From Flagellimonas amoyensis (GTDB taxonomy: Bacteria > Bacteroidota > Bacteroidia > Flavobacteriales > Flavobacteriaceae), in assembly GCF_003058265.1 (NCBI RefSeq), contig NZ_QBUK01000006.1, forward strand, positions 62,001 to 126,000: a DNA stretch of 64,000 nt. The letters are read 5' to 3'. Position 1 is the stretch's first letter. The number at the start of each line of letters is the position of its first letter. Below are positions 1 to 8,990 of the stretch, piece after piece. The translations under genes and the position numbers were made by a program. Below the pieces are notes generated by a model. That model saw nothing but the letters and a program-made list of their open reading frames with translations. It had not been told where the DNA came from and searched no databases.

Positions 1-101
1 TCCTTCCCGGTCATGGCGGGGTTTGGGACCGATTGGACAGCTTGGTGTTTGCTTCGCCATTTGCATATTTGATACTTAATATTTTCTCCTATGTTTCATA
101 A
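1..101 (+). CDS. cdsA: Phosphatidate cytidylyltransferase, C-terminal end (partial)
   Basis: Only the last 32 codons are present, running in from the left edge and stopping at TAA 99-101. The translation contains LPGHGGVWDRLDS, which matches the family signature (H-G-G-x-x-D-R-x-D) close to the C-terminus of CDP-diglyceride synthase, followed by a hydrophobic last segment. The enzyme makes CDP-diacylglycerol from phosphatidate and CTP in the inner membrane. It overlaps the start of psd by 11 bases, so the two are surely co-transcribed, and both serve phospholipid synthesis. Confidence 0.88.
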   Translation, partial: LPGHGGVWDRLDSLVFASPFAYLILNIFSYVS

Positions 102-756
102 AGAGGGTCAAAAAATAGTCATTTTCACTTTTTTTCTTGTGGTTGCCGCCCTATTTGCCGCACAGTATTTGATTGATGTGGAATGGGCACGGTTCACCAT
201 ACAGATTTCCGCCCTTGTTGTCCTGATTGCCATTCTCCAGTTTTTCAGGAACCCCAAAAGACCGGTGACCCCCAATTTTGATGAGATCTTGGCTCCCGTG
301 GATGGGAAGGTCGTGGTCATAGAAGAAGTGGATGAACCTGAATATTTTAAGGAACGTAGAAGACAAGTCTCTATTTTCATGTCACCCGTGAACGTGCATG
401 TCACCCGATACCCTGCCAGCGGAACTGTAACCTATTCCAAATACCATCCCGGGAAATATTTGGTGGCCTGGCACCCCAAATCCAGTACGGAGAACGAACG
501 TACCACCGTGGTGCTCCATACTCCTAAATTTGGTGAGATTGGGTACCGACAAATTGCCGGGGCCATGGCCAGGCGTATTGTCAATTATGCGGAAGAAGGC
601 GAACAAGTGACACAGGGTGAAGATGCGGGCTTTATCAAGTTTGGGTCCAGGGTAGACCTTTTGTTGCCCTTGAATTGCAACATCACCGTGAAACTGAACC
701 AAAAAGTGACCGGGGCCAAAACCTGCATTGCATCTGTAAGAAGAGAAGATGATTGA
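91..756 (+). CDS. psd: Phosphatidylserine decarboxylase, short (PSD-A-like) form
   Basis: Converts phosphatidylserine to phosphatidylethanolamine at the inner membrane. The 221-residue protein has two hydrophobic segments near the N-terminus (about residues 8-28 and 34-50) and the self-cleavage site FGSR at residues 184-187; Ser186 would become the pyruvoyl group. The size and the GSR site fit the short decarboxylase form rather than the long LGST form of E. coli. The start overlaps the end of cdsA by 11 bases, and the stop overlaps the start of the acyl-CoA-binding protein gene by 8 bases, giving a tightly packed phospholipid operon. Confidence 0.92.
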   Translation: MFHKEGQKIVIFTFFLVVAALFAAQYLIDVEWARFTIQISALVVLIAILQFFRNPKRPVTPNFDEILAPVDGKVVVIEEVDEPEYFKERRRQVSIFMSPVNVHVTRYPASGTVTYSKYHPGKYLVAWHPKSSTENERTTVVLHTPKFGEIGYRQIAGAMARRIVNYAEEGEQVTQGEDAGFIKFGSRVDLLLPLNCNITVKLNQKVTGAKTCIASVRREDD

Positions 757-1012
757 CGAAGCCTTGCATAAAAAATTTGAGGAGGCGGTAGCTTTTGTGA
801 ACAGCTATACGGAACCATTGCCCGCCGATTTGCTACTAAAACTGTATGCCTACTTCAAAATTGCCAACCGAAATTTTGACAATCCGGGCAGCAGGACCCC
901 ATTGATCAATGCCTTCAAGGCCAATGCCCTGTTCCAAGCGAAGAACATGGGCCGAAAAGAGGCCATGGAAAAATACATCGAACTGGTGGATTTGGAAATT
1001 AGGACACTCTAG
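749..1012 (+). CDS. Acyl-CoA-binding protein
   Basis: An 87-residue soluble protein of the ACBP family, which binds long-chain acyl-CoA esters in the cytoplasm. The sequence shows the family pattern: an N-terminal helix, LLKLYAYFK (residues 27-35), a basic loop, and a conserved region ending in KAMxKYI-like residues (EAMEKYIELV). The length is the usual one for stand-alone ACBP. Its ATG lies inside the end of psd, so it is the last gene of a cdsA-psd-ACBP operon, where it may feed acyl groups to phospholipid synthesis (inference). The stop overlaps the convergent hydroxylase gene by 4 bases. Confidence 0.88.
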   Translation: MIDEALHKKFEEAVAFVNSYTEPLPADLLLKLYAYFKIANRNFDNPGSRTPLINAFKANALFQAKNMGRKEAMEKYIELVDLEIRTL

Positions 1013-2277
1013 GACGCCAAGTTGGTTGCCGCATATGGCTTTTCAAAATAGGTGAAATATACGCCGCCAAAAATGGTGATCAAAAAATAGATGGCCACGG
1101 AATAACTGGCCATCGGCAAAAAAGAATCGATTCCGAACCAATCCTTGGTGAAGAAAATCAAGGCCAACCCCGCCACTCCCCGGAACACTTCAATCCAGAC
1201 AGCATACTTTTTTCGGTCCATCAAGGTCGTGTACCCATAGACGCCTATAAAGACAAAGCCCCCGAACAGCAAAAGGCCATCAAACCCAATGTTGGAATAA
1301 TTGTAGAACATAAAGAGCATCAGGGCCGTGGTCATGATGAGTTGGAACAAGGCATATACCTTCAGCGAATTGGAAGCTTCCGGCCGGTATTTCTCAAAAT
1401 TATAGACATCTTCAATGATCTCTACCGGATGGGCTGACTTGACATCCGCAGGCCGCCAGCCAGTAGGCATGAACCAAATCCGTAGTTTGTCCCAGTAGCT
1501 CCTGGTCCGCCATGCATCCTTCACTAGTCGCCACAAATGCTGAAAATTGATGATGATGGGATTCCACGTGTTGGCAGGTTTCAAGACACCATATTGGGGC
1601 GGTACCTTATCCAGTTCCTCCTGAAATGTTCCGAACATCCTGTCCCAAATACAGAATATCTGCCCTAAGTTCTTGTCGATGTATTCCTTGTTGATGGCAT
1701 GATGAACCCGATGCTGCGAAGGGGTAACGATCACATACTCCAACCATCCCATTTTTCCGATATGTTGGGTATGGTACCAAAACTGGGCAAAAAGATGGAT
1801 AGGCGCCAAAACAGCGATGACCTCATGCGGGACCCCAAGCAGGGCAGCAGGGATCAAGAGCAGCGCATAATAACCCAAAAGATTGGAAATGGGCTGGCGA
1901 AGGGCACAGGCCAGATTGAATTCTTCACTGCTGTGGTGAATGACATGCTGGTTCCAGAAAAAATTGATGTGGTGGCTGAGGCGATGGTTCCAATATCCCG
2001 CAAAATCAAGCACGATGAAGGCCACCAACCAGACCAACCAGGTAGCCTTGATTTCGGTAAGCGCCAAATGTTCCAACAAAAATGGATAGCTGACCAGAAC
2101 GAGTACCAACCCCAAAGAATCCTTTACCACATTGGTCAGCCCCGAGCTGAGACTGCTCACGGTATCCATCAGGTTGTGCTTCTGGTTTTTCACAAAACGG
2201 CCGTAGAGCACTTCGAAAAGTACCAGACCTATAAAGAAGGGAGTGGCATATAACAATGCCGTTGCATACGATTCCAT
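1009..2277 (-). CDS. Sterol desaturase / fatty acid hydroxylase family membrane oxygenase
   Basis: A 422-residue polytopic membrane protein with the di-iron histidine clusters of the fatty acid hydroxylase superfamily: H98-x3-H102-H103, H111-x2-HH (111-115) and H189-x2-HH (189-193). There are hydrophobic segments before, between and after the clusters, and an extra hydrophobic C-terminal third (about residues 310-410). The layout resembles alkylglycerol monooxygenase-type proteins, but the substrate cannot be read from sequence. It follows the nucleotidyltransferase gene by 53 bases on the same strand and may be read through from it. Confidence 0.83.
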   Translation of the reverse strand: MESYATALLYATPFFIGLVLFEVLYGRFVKNQKHNLMDTVSSLSSGLTNVVKDSLGLVLVLVSYPFLLEHLALTEIKATWLVWLVAFIVLDFAGYWNHRLSHHINFFWNQHVIHHSSEEFNLACALRQPISNLLGYYALLLIPAALLGVPHEVIAVLAPIHLFAQFWYHTQHIGKMGWLEYVIVTPSQHRVHHAINKEYIDKNLGQIFCIWDRMFGTFQEELDKVPPQYGVLKPANTWNPIIINFQHLWRLVKDAWRTRSYWDKLRIWFMPTGWRPADVKSAHPVEIIEDVYNFEKYRPEASNSLKVYALFQLIMTTALMLFMFYNYSNIGFDGLLLFGGFVFIGVYGYTTLMDRKKYAVWIEVFRGVAGLALIFFTKDWFGIDSFLPMASYSVAIYFLITIFGGVYFTYFEKPYAATNLAS

Positions 2278-2330
2278 TCCAAAAGTTTAAAATTTTAGTC
2301 GTTGCAAGTATGGGGCTGTGCACCATGAAG

Positions 2331-3170
2331 TTACTCCAAATTTTTGAATAATTGGATATCGTTGGCATCTGTAAGGTCGGGAATGTGTTCCAAACGCGGA
2401 ATACAGAGCACACTTTGTGGGTTATCCGTCACCAAATTACCAACAGCCTTGGGCAGTTCCTTCTCGTCCCGGACCGGATCTAGGGGACAATTCTGTAAAT
2501 AAGGATAAATGTCCTCACCATAAAAACTGAAGATGTTCATGCTCACACGAAGTTCCCCTGTTTCGTCAATATAGTTGGGCATATCCTGTAGGGCAGGTTT
2601 TTCAACGATTTTCTTGAGGAAACCATCTTCGGAAATATCCATGACCGCAAATTTGGAGATACGCTCGTCCGTAAACTCAAATCCGGAACTGGCATAGCTG
2701 ATGAGGGCATTGGCCGCTTTTCTTTCGCTCCGTAAATCCTTGAGGGCCCCTACAGAATACAGGTTGTCTCCGTTACAGACCGTAAAAGTGGATGTTTTGA
2801 GCACCGGATATTGATCCAAACATTGCTGAAGGGCATCTGCAGTTCCCAAGGGCTTTTCCCTATCGCCCGGCACCTGCTGGATGGCCATGAATACCTGCAA
2901 ACCAGAAGGAAGACCTCCATGATCCACCAGATTTTGGAAAGCCTCATTCCCTGGACTAGTGATCAAATAGAGGTTTTCATAACCAGCTTCCATGGCATTC
3001 CTGACCAGATAAAACAAAAAAGGCTTCCCTCTATTCCCCACGGGAATGAGGCTTTTATGGGGAATGTGGTCCATCACACCCTTGTTTTCCCGATCTGATG
3101 ACAGACTTCTTTTCATTCGGGACGAAGCCCCTCCCACCATGATCACCAAACTATTGTTTTCCATATTCAC
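2331..3170 (-). CDS. Sugar-phosphate nucleotidyltransferase
   Basis: NDP-sugar pyrophosphorylase-type protein. It shows the nucleotide-binding start MVGGASSRMK, the basic substrate motif KSLIPVGN, PLGTADAL, a metal-binding CNGDN and KIVEKP near residue 185, as in enzymes that join a sugar-1-phosphate to a nucleotide. The upstream kinase stop TAG (3172-3170) shares its G with a GTG start at 3170; an ATG two codons later (3164) is an alternative start. It lies directly after a galactokinase-like kinase, so its substrate is probably the sugar-1-phosphate which that kinase makes. The exact sugar and nucleotide are unknown. Confidence 0.82.
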   Translation of the reverse strand: MNMENNSLVIMVGGASSRMKRSLSSDRENKGVMDHIPHKSLIPVGNRGKPFLFYLVRNAMEAGYENLYLITSPGNEAFQNLVDHGGLPSGLQVFMAIQQVPGDREKPLGTADALQQCLDQYPVLKTSTFTVCNGDNLYSVGALKDLRSERKAANALISYASSGFEFTDERISKFAVMDISEDGFLKKIVEKPALQDMPNYIDETGELRVSMNIFSFYGEDIYPYLQNCPLDPVRDEKELPKAVGNLVTDNPQSVLCIPRLEHIPDLTDANDIQLFKNLE

Positions 3171-4222
3171 TATGCTGTTATTTCAACTTCATACACTGCT
3201 TTGGCGCCGGCATCCAAAAAAGCTTGTCGCACGGCTTCCTTGACTTCCCCAGTGACCATGGCCACCATGCAGCCACCTCCACCCGAACCTATGGTTTTTG
3301 CACCGATGGCCCCTGCCCCAATGGCAGCCTCCATCATCCGTACCATTTCTACAGGGGTATTCTGAATCTGCTCCTCAAGGATTTTTTGGTGCCTGTTCAT
3401 CAAATCCCCTAATTTTCGAAGGTTGGGCAGTTCCTTTTGCAACTCCTTCTTGGCCGCAAGGGTAATCTGATAATTATGGATGGCCGCATACCAATGATCT
3501 CGAAATTCGTGGGGCACCGATTCCAAATATTTTTCATAGTCGTCCAACACAGACTCCTTCAAAACAAATTCGGGATGGTTCCTTTTCACGGCATCGACAG
3601 CGTTTTGTGCGAAGACACGGGCATTCTTGAGCACTTCGAGGGTCTTTTTGGCCAGACCGGATTCGGCCACCAACAATTGCCCCATGTCCCCTACCAAGCG
3701 TTCACTTTTTCCACTTTCGGTATCGATGTAGAGCAACCCACGTTGCGCAATGGTGTATTGGTCCATCAATCCACCCGGGGAATCGAAGAAAACCACTTCG
3801 GCTTTATAGGCCCATCTGCCTACTTGAAAATCGCTTGTTTCATCCAATTTACCATTAATGGCCACCAAAAAACGAATCCAGGCCACCAATAAGGCCGAGG
3901 AACTGGAAAGGCCTGCGTTTACCGGGATATTTCCTGAGATTTCAACAGTATAACCTTGTTGGTAACGGAAGCCCTCATTCTTTAAAACCGCCATGGCCGA
4001 ACGGAAAAAATCGCCGGGTTGGACATTTTTCAAGTCATCGTCCAAAAGAATGAATTCCTCCTCCTCCAGATCCAATAGTTTCAGAACAAATTTTTCCTCA
4101 GTATTGGGTCGGGCCGTTATGTGGATATAGCGATCTATGGCACCTGCAATTACCGGAAGCCCCAAATAATCTTGATGGTCCCCATAAAAGCAGATACGTG
4201 CCGGAACTTGTATTTGAATCAT
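3170..4222 (-). CDS. GHMP-family sugar kinase, galactokinase-like
   Basis: A 350-residue kinase with three GHMP motifs: N-terminal ARICFYGDHQDY (compare GEHTDY of galactokinase), the phosphate-binding PVNAGLSSSSA near residue 100, and the C-terminal GSGGGG near residue 325. The segment GGLMDQYT matches the G-x-M-D-Q active-site stretch of galactokinases. It should phosphorylate C1 of a galactose-type sugar. It starts 7 bases after the GH109-type gene and runs into the nucleotidyltransferase gene, which points to a salvage route. N-acetylgalactosamine is the likeliest substrate by context (inference); galactose, fucose or a heptose phosphate are alternatives. Confidence 0.82.
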   Translation of the reverse strand: MIQIQVPARICFYGDHQDYLGLPVIAGAIDRYIHITARPNTEEKFVLKLLDLEEEEFILLDDDLKNVQPGDFFRSAMAVLKNEGFRYQQGYTVEISGNIPVNAGLSSSSALLVAWIRFLVAINGKLDETSDFQVGRWAYKAEVVFFDSPGGLMDQYTIAQRGLLYIDTESGKSERLVGDMGQLLVAESGLAKKTLEVLKNARVFAQNAVDAVKRNHPEFVLKESVLDDYEKYLESVPHEFRDHWYAAIHNYQITLAAKKELQKELPNLRKLGDLMNRHQKILEEQIQNTPVEMVRMMEAAIGAGAIGAKTIGSGGGGCMVAMVTGEVKEAVRQAFLDAGAKAVYEVEITA

Positions 4223-4229
4223 GTGATGG

Positions 4230-5618
4230 TTAGCTTATAATGTCCAAGGGGTCGGTTTCCTTCCAGTTGCCCCTTGTAAAATCAGGAAAAGGTTGTGGAG
4301 CTCCCCCACTGGCCACAGAGCGTTCGCTCAATGGTGAAACGGCACTCCAGAGACATCCTTCGTAGACGTTTTGGTCCAAGGGAAGTCCTTTTTGGAGGCA
4401 TTCCACGATACGATAGACCATGATCCCGTCCATTCCACCATGCCCGCTGCCTTTGGCCGCTTCGTTCAACCTTTTGTATAAGGGATGGTCGTATTTTTCA
4501 TATAATTTTTCCAGTTGGTCGCCCTGCACCCAGGAATGGTGGTCCGTGGTCAGCCCCTCAACACCTCCTTCGAGCGCCACCCGGGTCGGAAATCCGGCCA
4601 ATATACCTTTGGTACCCTGGATTAAGTTCAATCTGGAATAGGGCCTGGGGCTGGTTTCGTCCCATTGCACCATAATGGTCCTTCCCAAGTTCGTTTTGAT
4701 GATGGAAGTATTCAAATCCCCTCCCTTGAAGTCCAATTGGTTCCATTTATGATCCTTTGGATAGTTCTTTTCTGCATAGAGCCCCCGGCCTCTTGATGGG
4801 GTCGAGAAGGAAACCAAACTGCCAAAGGTATCCTCTCCCCTGCCCAAATTCATGTATTGGGCAACGGGACCCAAGCCGTGGGTCGGATATAGGTTCCCAT
4901 TTCTTTTGGCATAATGAGGGGTGCGCCAAGAACCGGTTCCCCTTTCCTGTTCCTCCATCTGCCAACGCAATTCGTGGATGTAAGCGGCCTCACCATGCAA
5001 TACTTCACCGATCACCCCCTGCCTGCACATGTTCAGGAACATGAGCTCATCACGACTGTAGTTGACGTTTTCCAACATCATGCAATGTTTTTGGGTACGC
5101 TCACTGGTGTCCACAATGTCCCACATTTCTTGGATGGTCAATGCGATGGGCACCTCCACAAAGGCATGGGCACCCTGCTCCATGGCACCGATGGCCATAG
5201 GGGCATGGTTCACCCAGTTGGTGGCAATGAAGACCACATCCGGCCGTACCTCCTGCAACATTTTTCGCCATTGGTTCTCATCGCCCCAATATTGCGCTAT
5301 GTTCTTATGCTTGTTTGGTCCGCCTGCCTCTTTTACCCATTGTGTCTTCTCCTTGACCAAATCTTCATAAAGGTCGCAGATGGCAACGACTTCCGTTCCC
5401 TCCAAGGCCGCAAAGAACTTGGCGTGTGTGCCTCCCCTGGCCCCGACCCCTATGAAAGCGGCACGGACCTTAGCCATCTTCGGAGCGGAAAAACCGCCCA
5501 TATAGGTCGATGAGATCGGTCTTTCAGGGGCTGCCTTTAAATAATTGGGAACAATGGCCACCGCAGCAGCCGTCAAGGACGTTTTTTGAATAAAACTTCT
5601 TCTATTGAGGTTTTTCAT
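4230..5618 (-). CDS. Gfo/Idh/MocA family protein of GH109 type (probable alpha-N-acetylgalactosaminidase)
   Basis: 462 residues with a twin-arginine signal (NRRSFIQKT then a hydrophobic Ala-rich stretch), so probably exported folded with its NAD cofactor. The Rossmann motif GVGARGG lies near residue 57. The later GHGGMDG and PLSERSVASGG stretches are characteristic of glycoside hydrolase family 109, which uses bound NAD+ to remove terminal alpha-GalNAc. The length matches the family. It is the first gene of a unit with a galactokinase-like kinase and a nucleotidyltransferase. A plain oxidoreductase role remains possible. Confidence 0.8.
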   Translation of the reverse strand: MKNLNRRSFIQKTSLTAAAVAIVPNYLKAAPERPISSTYMGGFSAPKMAKVRAAFIGVGARGGTHAKFFAALEGTEVVAICDLYEDLVKEKTQWVKEAGGPNKHKNIAQYWGDENQWRKMLQEVRPDVVFIATNWVNHAPMAIGAMEQGAHAFVEVPIALTIQEMWDIVDTSERTQKHCMMLENVNYSRDELMFLNMCRQGVIGEVLHGEAAYIHELRWQMEEQERGTGSWRTPHYAKRNGNLYPTHGLGPVAQYMNLGRGEDTFGSLVSFSTPSRGRGLYAEKNYPKDHKWNQLDFKGGDLNTSIIKTNLGRTIMVQWDETSPRPYSRLNLIQGTKGILAGFPTRVALEGGVEGLTTDHHSWVQGDQLEKLYEKYDHPLYKRLNEAAKGSGHGGMDGIMVYRIVECLQKGLPLDQNVYEGCLWSAVSPLSERSVASGGAPQPFPDFTRGNWKETDPLDIIS

Positions 5619-5660
5619 GGTCCATAAAAAGTGTTGGTTCTAATCGATTCCAAAGTATGA

Positions 5661-5692
5661 AAAAAATAAAAAGGGAAGCCAGCTTCCCTTTT
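5661..5692 (-). terminator. Terminator after valS
   Basis: An 11-bp stem (5669-5679 with 5682-5692, about 4 bases of practical loop) is followed, reading the minus strand, by a T-rich run (5661-5668). It lies 26 bases beyond the valS stop and before the GH109-type gene. Confidence 0.75.
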
Positions 5693-5717
5693 CAAAAATT
5701 GTTCGAATAACCAAAGG

Positions 5718-8348
5718 TTATTGTAAACTGGCCAAGCTTTTCTCCAAAGTCTCGATCTTGGCCTCGGCATCTGCAGCCTTTTTTCGTTCTATAGCCACGA
5801 CCTGTTCCGGGGCATTGTTCACAAAGCGTTCGTTGCTCAATTTTCCCTGGACCGATTTTAAAAAGCCTTTGGTATAATTCAGTTCTTCCTTGATTTTTGC
5901 AATCTCGGCCTCCACATCAATGGCCCCACTGATGGGAATGAAATACTCGTTGCTCTTTACCCTAAAGGTCAACGCACCATCCAAACTGGCGTCCGTCACC
6001 TCTAAATTCGATAGGTTGGCCAACTTCCGAATAATGGCATCCATTTGGTTGTCCACGCCTTCTGCATTCATCATAAAAAGTTCCAATGCGTCTTTTTGGG
6101 GAATGCTTTTTTCCTTTCGGATGGTCCTGATACCTGAGATGACCTCCGCAGCAAAATCAAAACCGTTGATCAATGCCGTATCCACTTTGCCGGGTTTTGG
6201 CCATTGGGACACGATCAATGCTTCCTCCGGGGTTCGTTCCTTAATATGTTGCCAGACTTCTTCGGTCAAAAATGGCATGAACGGGTGCAGCAATTTCAAA
6301 TTTTCTTCGAATAACTGGGTGACCGCGTCAAATGTCACGCTATCGATGGGCTTCTGATAGTCCGGTTTCACAATTTCCAACAACCAGGAACAGAAATCGT
6401 CCCAGACCAATTTATAGATGGCCATCAAGGCATCTGAAATACGGTATTTGGAAAAATGGTCCTCTATTTCCACCAAGGTCTGATCAAACTTGGCCCTGTA
6501 CCAATCAATTCCCACTTTGGCCGCTTCGGGCTGTGGAATATCGGCGACCTCCCATCCCCTTACCAACCGGAAAGCGTTCCAAATCTTATTGGCAAAGTTG
6601 GAACCTTGTTGGCAAAGTGCCTCATCGAACAAGAGATCGTTACCTGCGGCAGAACTCAACAGCAGTCCCACACGAACACCATCGGCCCCAAAATCTTCGA
6701 TCAATTTCAGTGCGTCGGGTGAATTCCCCAACGATTTGGACATTTTCCGACGCTGTTTGTCACGGACCAATCCGGTCAGATATACATTTTCAAAAGGTCT
6801 TTTTCCACGGTACTCATATCCGGCCATGATCATACGGGCCACCCAAAAAAACAGGATATCCGGTCCAGTGACCAGATCATTGGTCGGGTAATAATAATCC
6901 ACCTCTTCATTGTCCGGCTCCAAAATACCGCCAAACACGCTGATGGGCCATAACCAGGATGAAAACCAGGTATCCAAAACGTCCGGGTCTTGTGTCAAGT
7001 CCGAAGTCTGAAGTCCGAAGTCCGAAGTTTTTTCCTGTGCCAATTTCAGTGCTTCTTCGGGGGTTTCCGCTACCACAAAATCATCCTTTCCATCTCCATA
7101 ATAGTAGGCCGGAATCTGCTGTCCCCACCACAACTGGCGCGAAATGTTCCAATCACGTATGTTTTCCATCCAATGGCGATAGGTGTTGTCAAATTTGGAT
7201 GGATATAGTTTAATGTCGTTCGTTTCCAAAACCCCTTCGAGAGCCGGTTTGGCCAATTCTTGCATTTTCAGGAACCATTGGTCGGACAATCGGGGTTCAA
7301 TGACCGCTTTGGTCCGTTCCGAAGTGCCCACTTTGTTCAAGTGCTGCTCCACTTTGACCAAATAGCCTTTTTCCTCCAGCTCCTTCGCAATTTCCTTGCG
7401 CACCAAAAAACGGTCCTTTCCTTCGTAGTGAAGTCCAAAGGAGTTGAGGCTCGCATCTTCATTAAAGATATCGATGACCTCCAAATTGTGCTTGTCCCCA
7501 AGGTTTTTGTCATTTTCATCGTGGGCAGGGGTCACTTTTAAGCAGCCTGTCCCGAATTCCACATCCACATAGTCGTCCTCAATGATAGGTATCACACGAC
7601 CGCAGATGGGCACAATGGCCTTTTTGCCGCGGAGGTGATGGTACCTTTCGTCGTTGGGATTGATGCAGATTGCAGTATCTCCCAAAATGGTCTCTGGACG
7701 GGTGGTGGCAATGGTCACTTTTTCGTCTGAACCTTCTATGGCGTAGGCCAAATAATACAGATTCCCTTGTCTTTCTTCATAAATGACCTCTTCATCGGAC
7801 AAGGTGGTCTTGGCCTCAGGGTCCCAATTTACCATTCGAAACCCCCTGTAAACCAATCCTTTATTGTAAAGATCCACAAAAACTTTGATCACCGAAGCTG
7901 ACATATCGTCATCCATGGTAAACTTGGTTCGGTCCCAATCGCAGGAGCAACCCAGTTTTTTCAACTGCTGAAGAATAACACCGCCATACTCGTTCGTCCA
8001 GTCCCAGGCGTGTTTCAGGAACTCTTCCCGGGATAGGTTGGCCTTGTTGATGCCCTGATCCTTCAGTTTGGCGACCACTTTGGCCTCCGTGGCAATGGAA
8101 GCGTGGTCCATTCCCGGTACCCAACAGGCATTTTTGCCCAAAAGCCTTGCCCTTCGTATCAAAACATCTTGGATGGTATTGTTGAGCATGTGCCCCATAT
8201 GCAGTACCCCGGTGACGTTTGGCGGGGGTATTACAATGGTATAGGGCTTTCTTTCATCGGGTTTCGAGCTAAAATAGCCATGTTCCGTCCAGTACGCATA
8301 CCAGTGTCCTTCAACCCTTTGGGGTTCATATTTTGATGGAATCTCCAT
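5718..8348 (-). CDS. valS: Valyl-tRNA synthetase
   Basis: Charges tRNA-Val with valine; class I synthetase in the cytoplasm. The 876-residue protein carries the HIGH-like motif HMGH at residues 50-53, the KMSKS motif near residue 535, the editing domain between them, DVLDTWFSS before the second catalytic half, and a C-terminal coiled coil (about 810-876), which is the normal family order. Oddity: about residues 440-450, just before the DVLDTWFSS stretch, are encoded by four copies of a 7-base repeat (see repeat at 6997-7028). The gene is followed by its own terminator. Confidence 0.97.
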   Translation of the reverse strand: MEIPSKYEPQRVEGHWYAYWTEHGYFSSKPDERKPYTIVIPPPNVTGVLHMGHMLNNTIQDVLIRRARLLGKNACWVPGMDHASIATEAKVVAKLKDQGINKANLSREEFLKHAWDWTNEYGGVILQQLKKLGCSCDWDRTKFTMDDDMSASVIKVFVDLYNKGLVYRGFRMVNWDPEAKTTLSDEEVIYEERQGNLYYLAYAIEGSDEKVTIATTRPETILGDTAICINPNDERYHHLRGKKAIVPICGRVIPIIEDDYVDVEFGTGCLKVTPAHDENDKNLGDKHNLEVIDIFNEDASLNSFGLHYEGKDRFLVRKEIAKELEEKGYLVKVEQHLNKVGTSERTKAVIEPRLSDQWFLKMQELAKPALEGVLETNDIKLYPSKFDNTYRHWMENIRDWNISRQLWWGQQIPAYYYGDGKDDFVVAETPEEALKLAQEKTSDFGLQTSDLTQDPDVLDTWFSSWLWPISVFGGILEPDNEEVDYYYPTNDLVTGPDILFFWVARMIMAGYEYRGKRPFENVYLTGLVRDKQRRKMSKSLGNSPDALKLIEDFGADGVRVGLLLSSAAGNDLLFDEALCQQGSNFANKIWNAFRLVRGWEVADIPQPEAAKVGIDWYRAKFDQTLVEIEDHFSKYRISDALMAIYKLVWDDFCSWLLEIVKPDYQKPIDSVTFDAVTQLFEENLKLLHPFMPFLTEEVWQHIKERTPEEALIVSQWPKPGKVDTALINGFDFAAEVISGIRTIRKEKSIPQKDALELFMMNAEGVDNQMDAIIRKLANLSNLEVTDASLDGALTFRVKSNEYFIPISGAIDVEAEIAKIKEELNYTKGFLKSVQGKLSNERFVNNAPEQVVAIERKKAADAEAKIETLEKSLASLQ
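6997..7028. repeat. Heptamer tandem repeat inside valS
   Basis: Four consecutive 7-base units (aagtccg, aagtctg, aagtccg, aagtccg) plus aagt. On the coding strand they give [11 protein letters not shown], in frame, directly before a conserved valS motif. Because 7 is not a multiple of 3, gain or loss of one unit would break the gene. Confidence 0.9.
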
Positions 8349-8456
8349 TTTTCGGTACAGTTTTTGTTTAATGGGTATGGATTGGTTTTTTTGAAGGGAA
8401 ACACAATGTTAATTTAATGCAATTCTTCCGATAGAAGCCAATCCAGAAATACGAAA

Positions 8457-8464
8457 CAAAAATA
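8457..8464 (-). promoter_or_regulatory. Candidate -7 element for valS
   Basis: CAAAAATA on the plus strand reads TATTTTTG on the minus strand and fits the Bacteroidota -7 consensus TAnnTTTG. It lies about 110 bases upstream of the valS start; no clear -33 TTG was found at the right spacing. Confidence 0.35.
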
Positions 8465-8544
8465 AGTAACGTTATTAGATAACAAAAGAATTTTGGATGC
8501 AGGTGGCAAAACATCTACATTTGGAGTTCACCCAAAAACCAAAA

Positions 8545-8931
8545 ATGATGAAAAAAACTGTACTCATGCTGTTTGTAGGGCTTCTATCTCTAGGGATATA
8601 TGCCCAGGAAACTGCTAAGATTGAATTTAAGAGCGAGACCATTGATTACGGTGAAATTGAAAAGGGCAGCGATGGTGTCCGGGTATTTGAATTTACCAAT
8701 ACCGGAAGTTCGCCCTTGGTGATCAGCAGCGTAAAATCAAGCTGTGGTTGCACCATCCCGAAAAAGCCAGAAGAACCCATCATGCCCGGAAAAACTGGCA
8801 AGATAGAGGTGAAATATGACACCAACAGGGTAGGACCCATTAGAAAGGCCATCACGGTGACCTCCAATGCGGACACTCCCACTAAGGTTCTAAAAATAAA
8901 AGGGAACGTAAACGGCCCAGGAGCTAAGTAA
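8545..8931 (+). CDS. DUF1573 domain-containing secreted protein
   Basis: The ATGATG at 8545 is chosen as start because it is directly followed by a typical signal peptide (MMKKTVLMLF...YAQ); an upstream ATG at 8497 would add 16 residues of unlikely sequence. The mature part is one DUF1573 immunoglobulin-like domain with the family pattern FEFTNTGSSPLVI, VKSSCGCTIP and VTSNADTP. The function of the family is unknown; it is abundant in Bacteroidota envelopes. It is a single gene ending at a strong hairpin terminator. Confidence 0.85.
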   Translation: MMKKTVLMLFVGLLSLGIYAQETAKIEFKSETIDYGEIEKGSDGVRVFEFTNTGSSPLVISSVKSSCGCTIPKKPEEPIMPGKTGKIEVKYDTNRVGPIRKAITVTSNADTPTKVLKIKGNVNGPGAK

Positions 8932-8953
8932 GTAAAAAGAAAATTATGACCCT

Positions 8954-8990
8954 ATCCCCGAAAAGCGATTGTTTTTCGGGGATTTTTTTT
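8954..8990. terminator. Terminator after the DUF1573 gene
   Basis: An 11-bp stem, 8954-8964 with 8973-8983, loop of 8 bases, then a run of T to 8990. The T-run overlaps the stop codon of the convergent protease gene, so the hairpin may end transcription from both sides. Confidence 0.85.

Noticed and set aside
1699..2253. 184-codon open frame opposite the hydroxylase gene
   Set aside because: Lies fully antisense to a gene with clear histidine motifs; the translation has no recognisable domain or sensible composition.
4914..5513. 199-codon open frame opposite the GH109-type gene
   Set aside because: Antisense shadow of a well supported gene; rich in His/Gly/Pro as expected from reversed codons.
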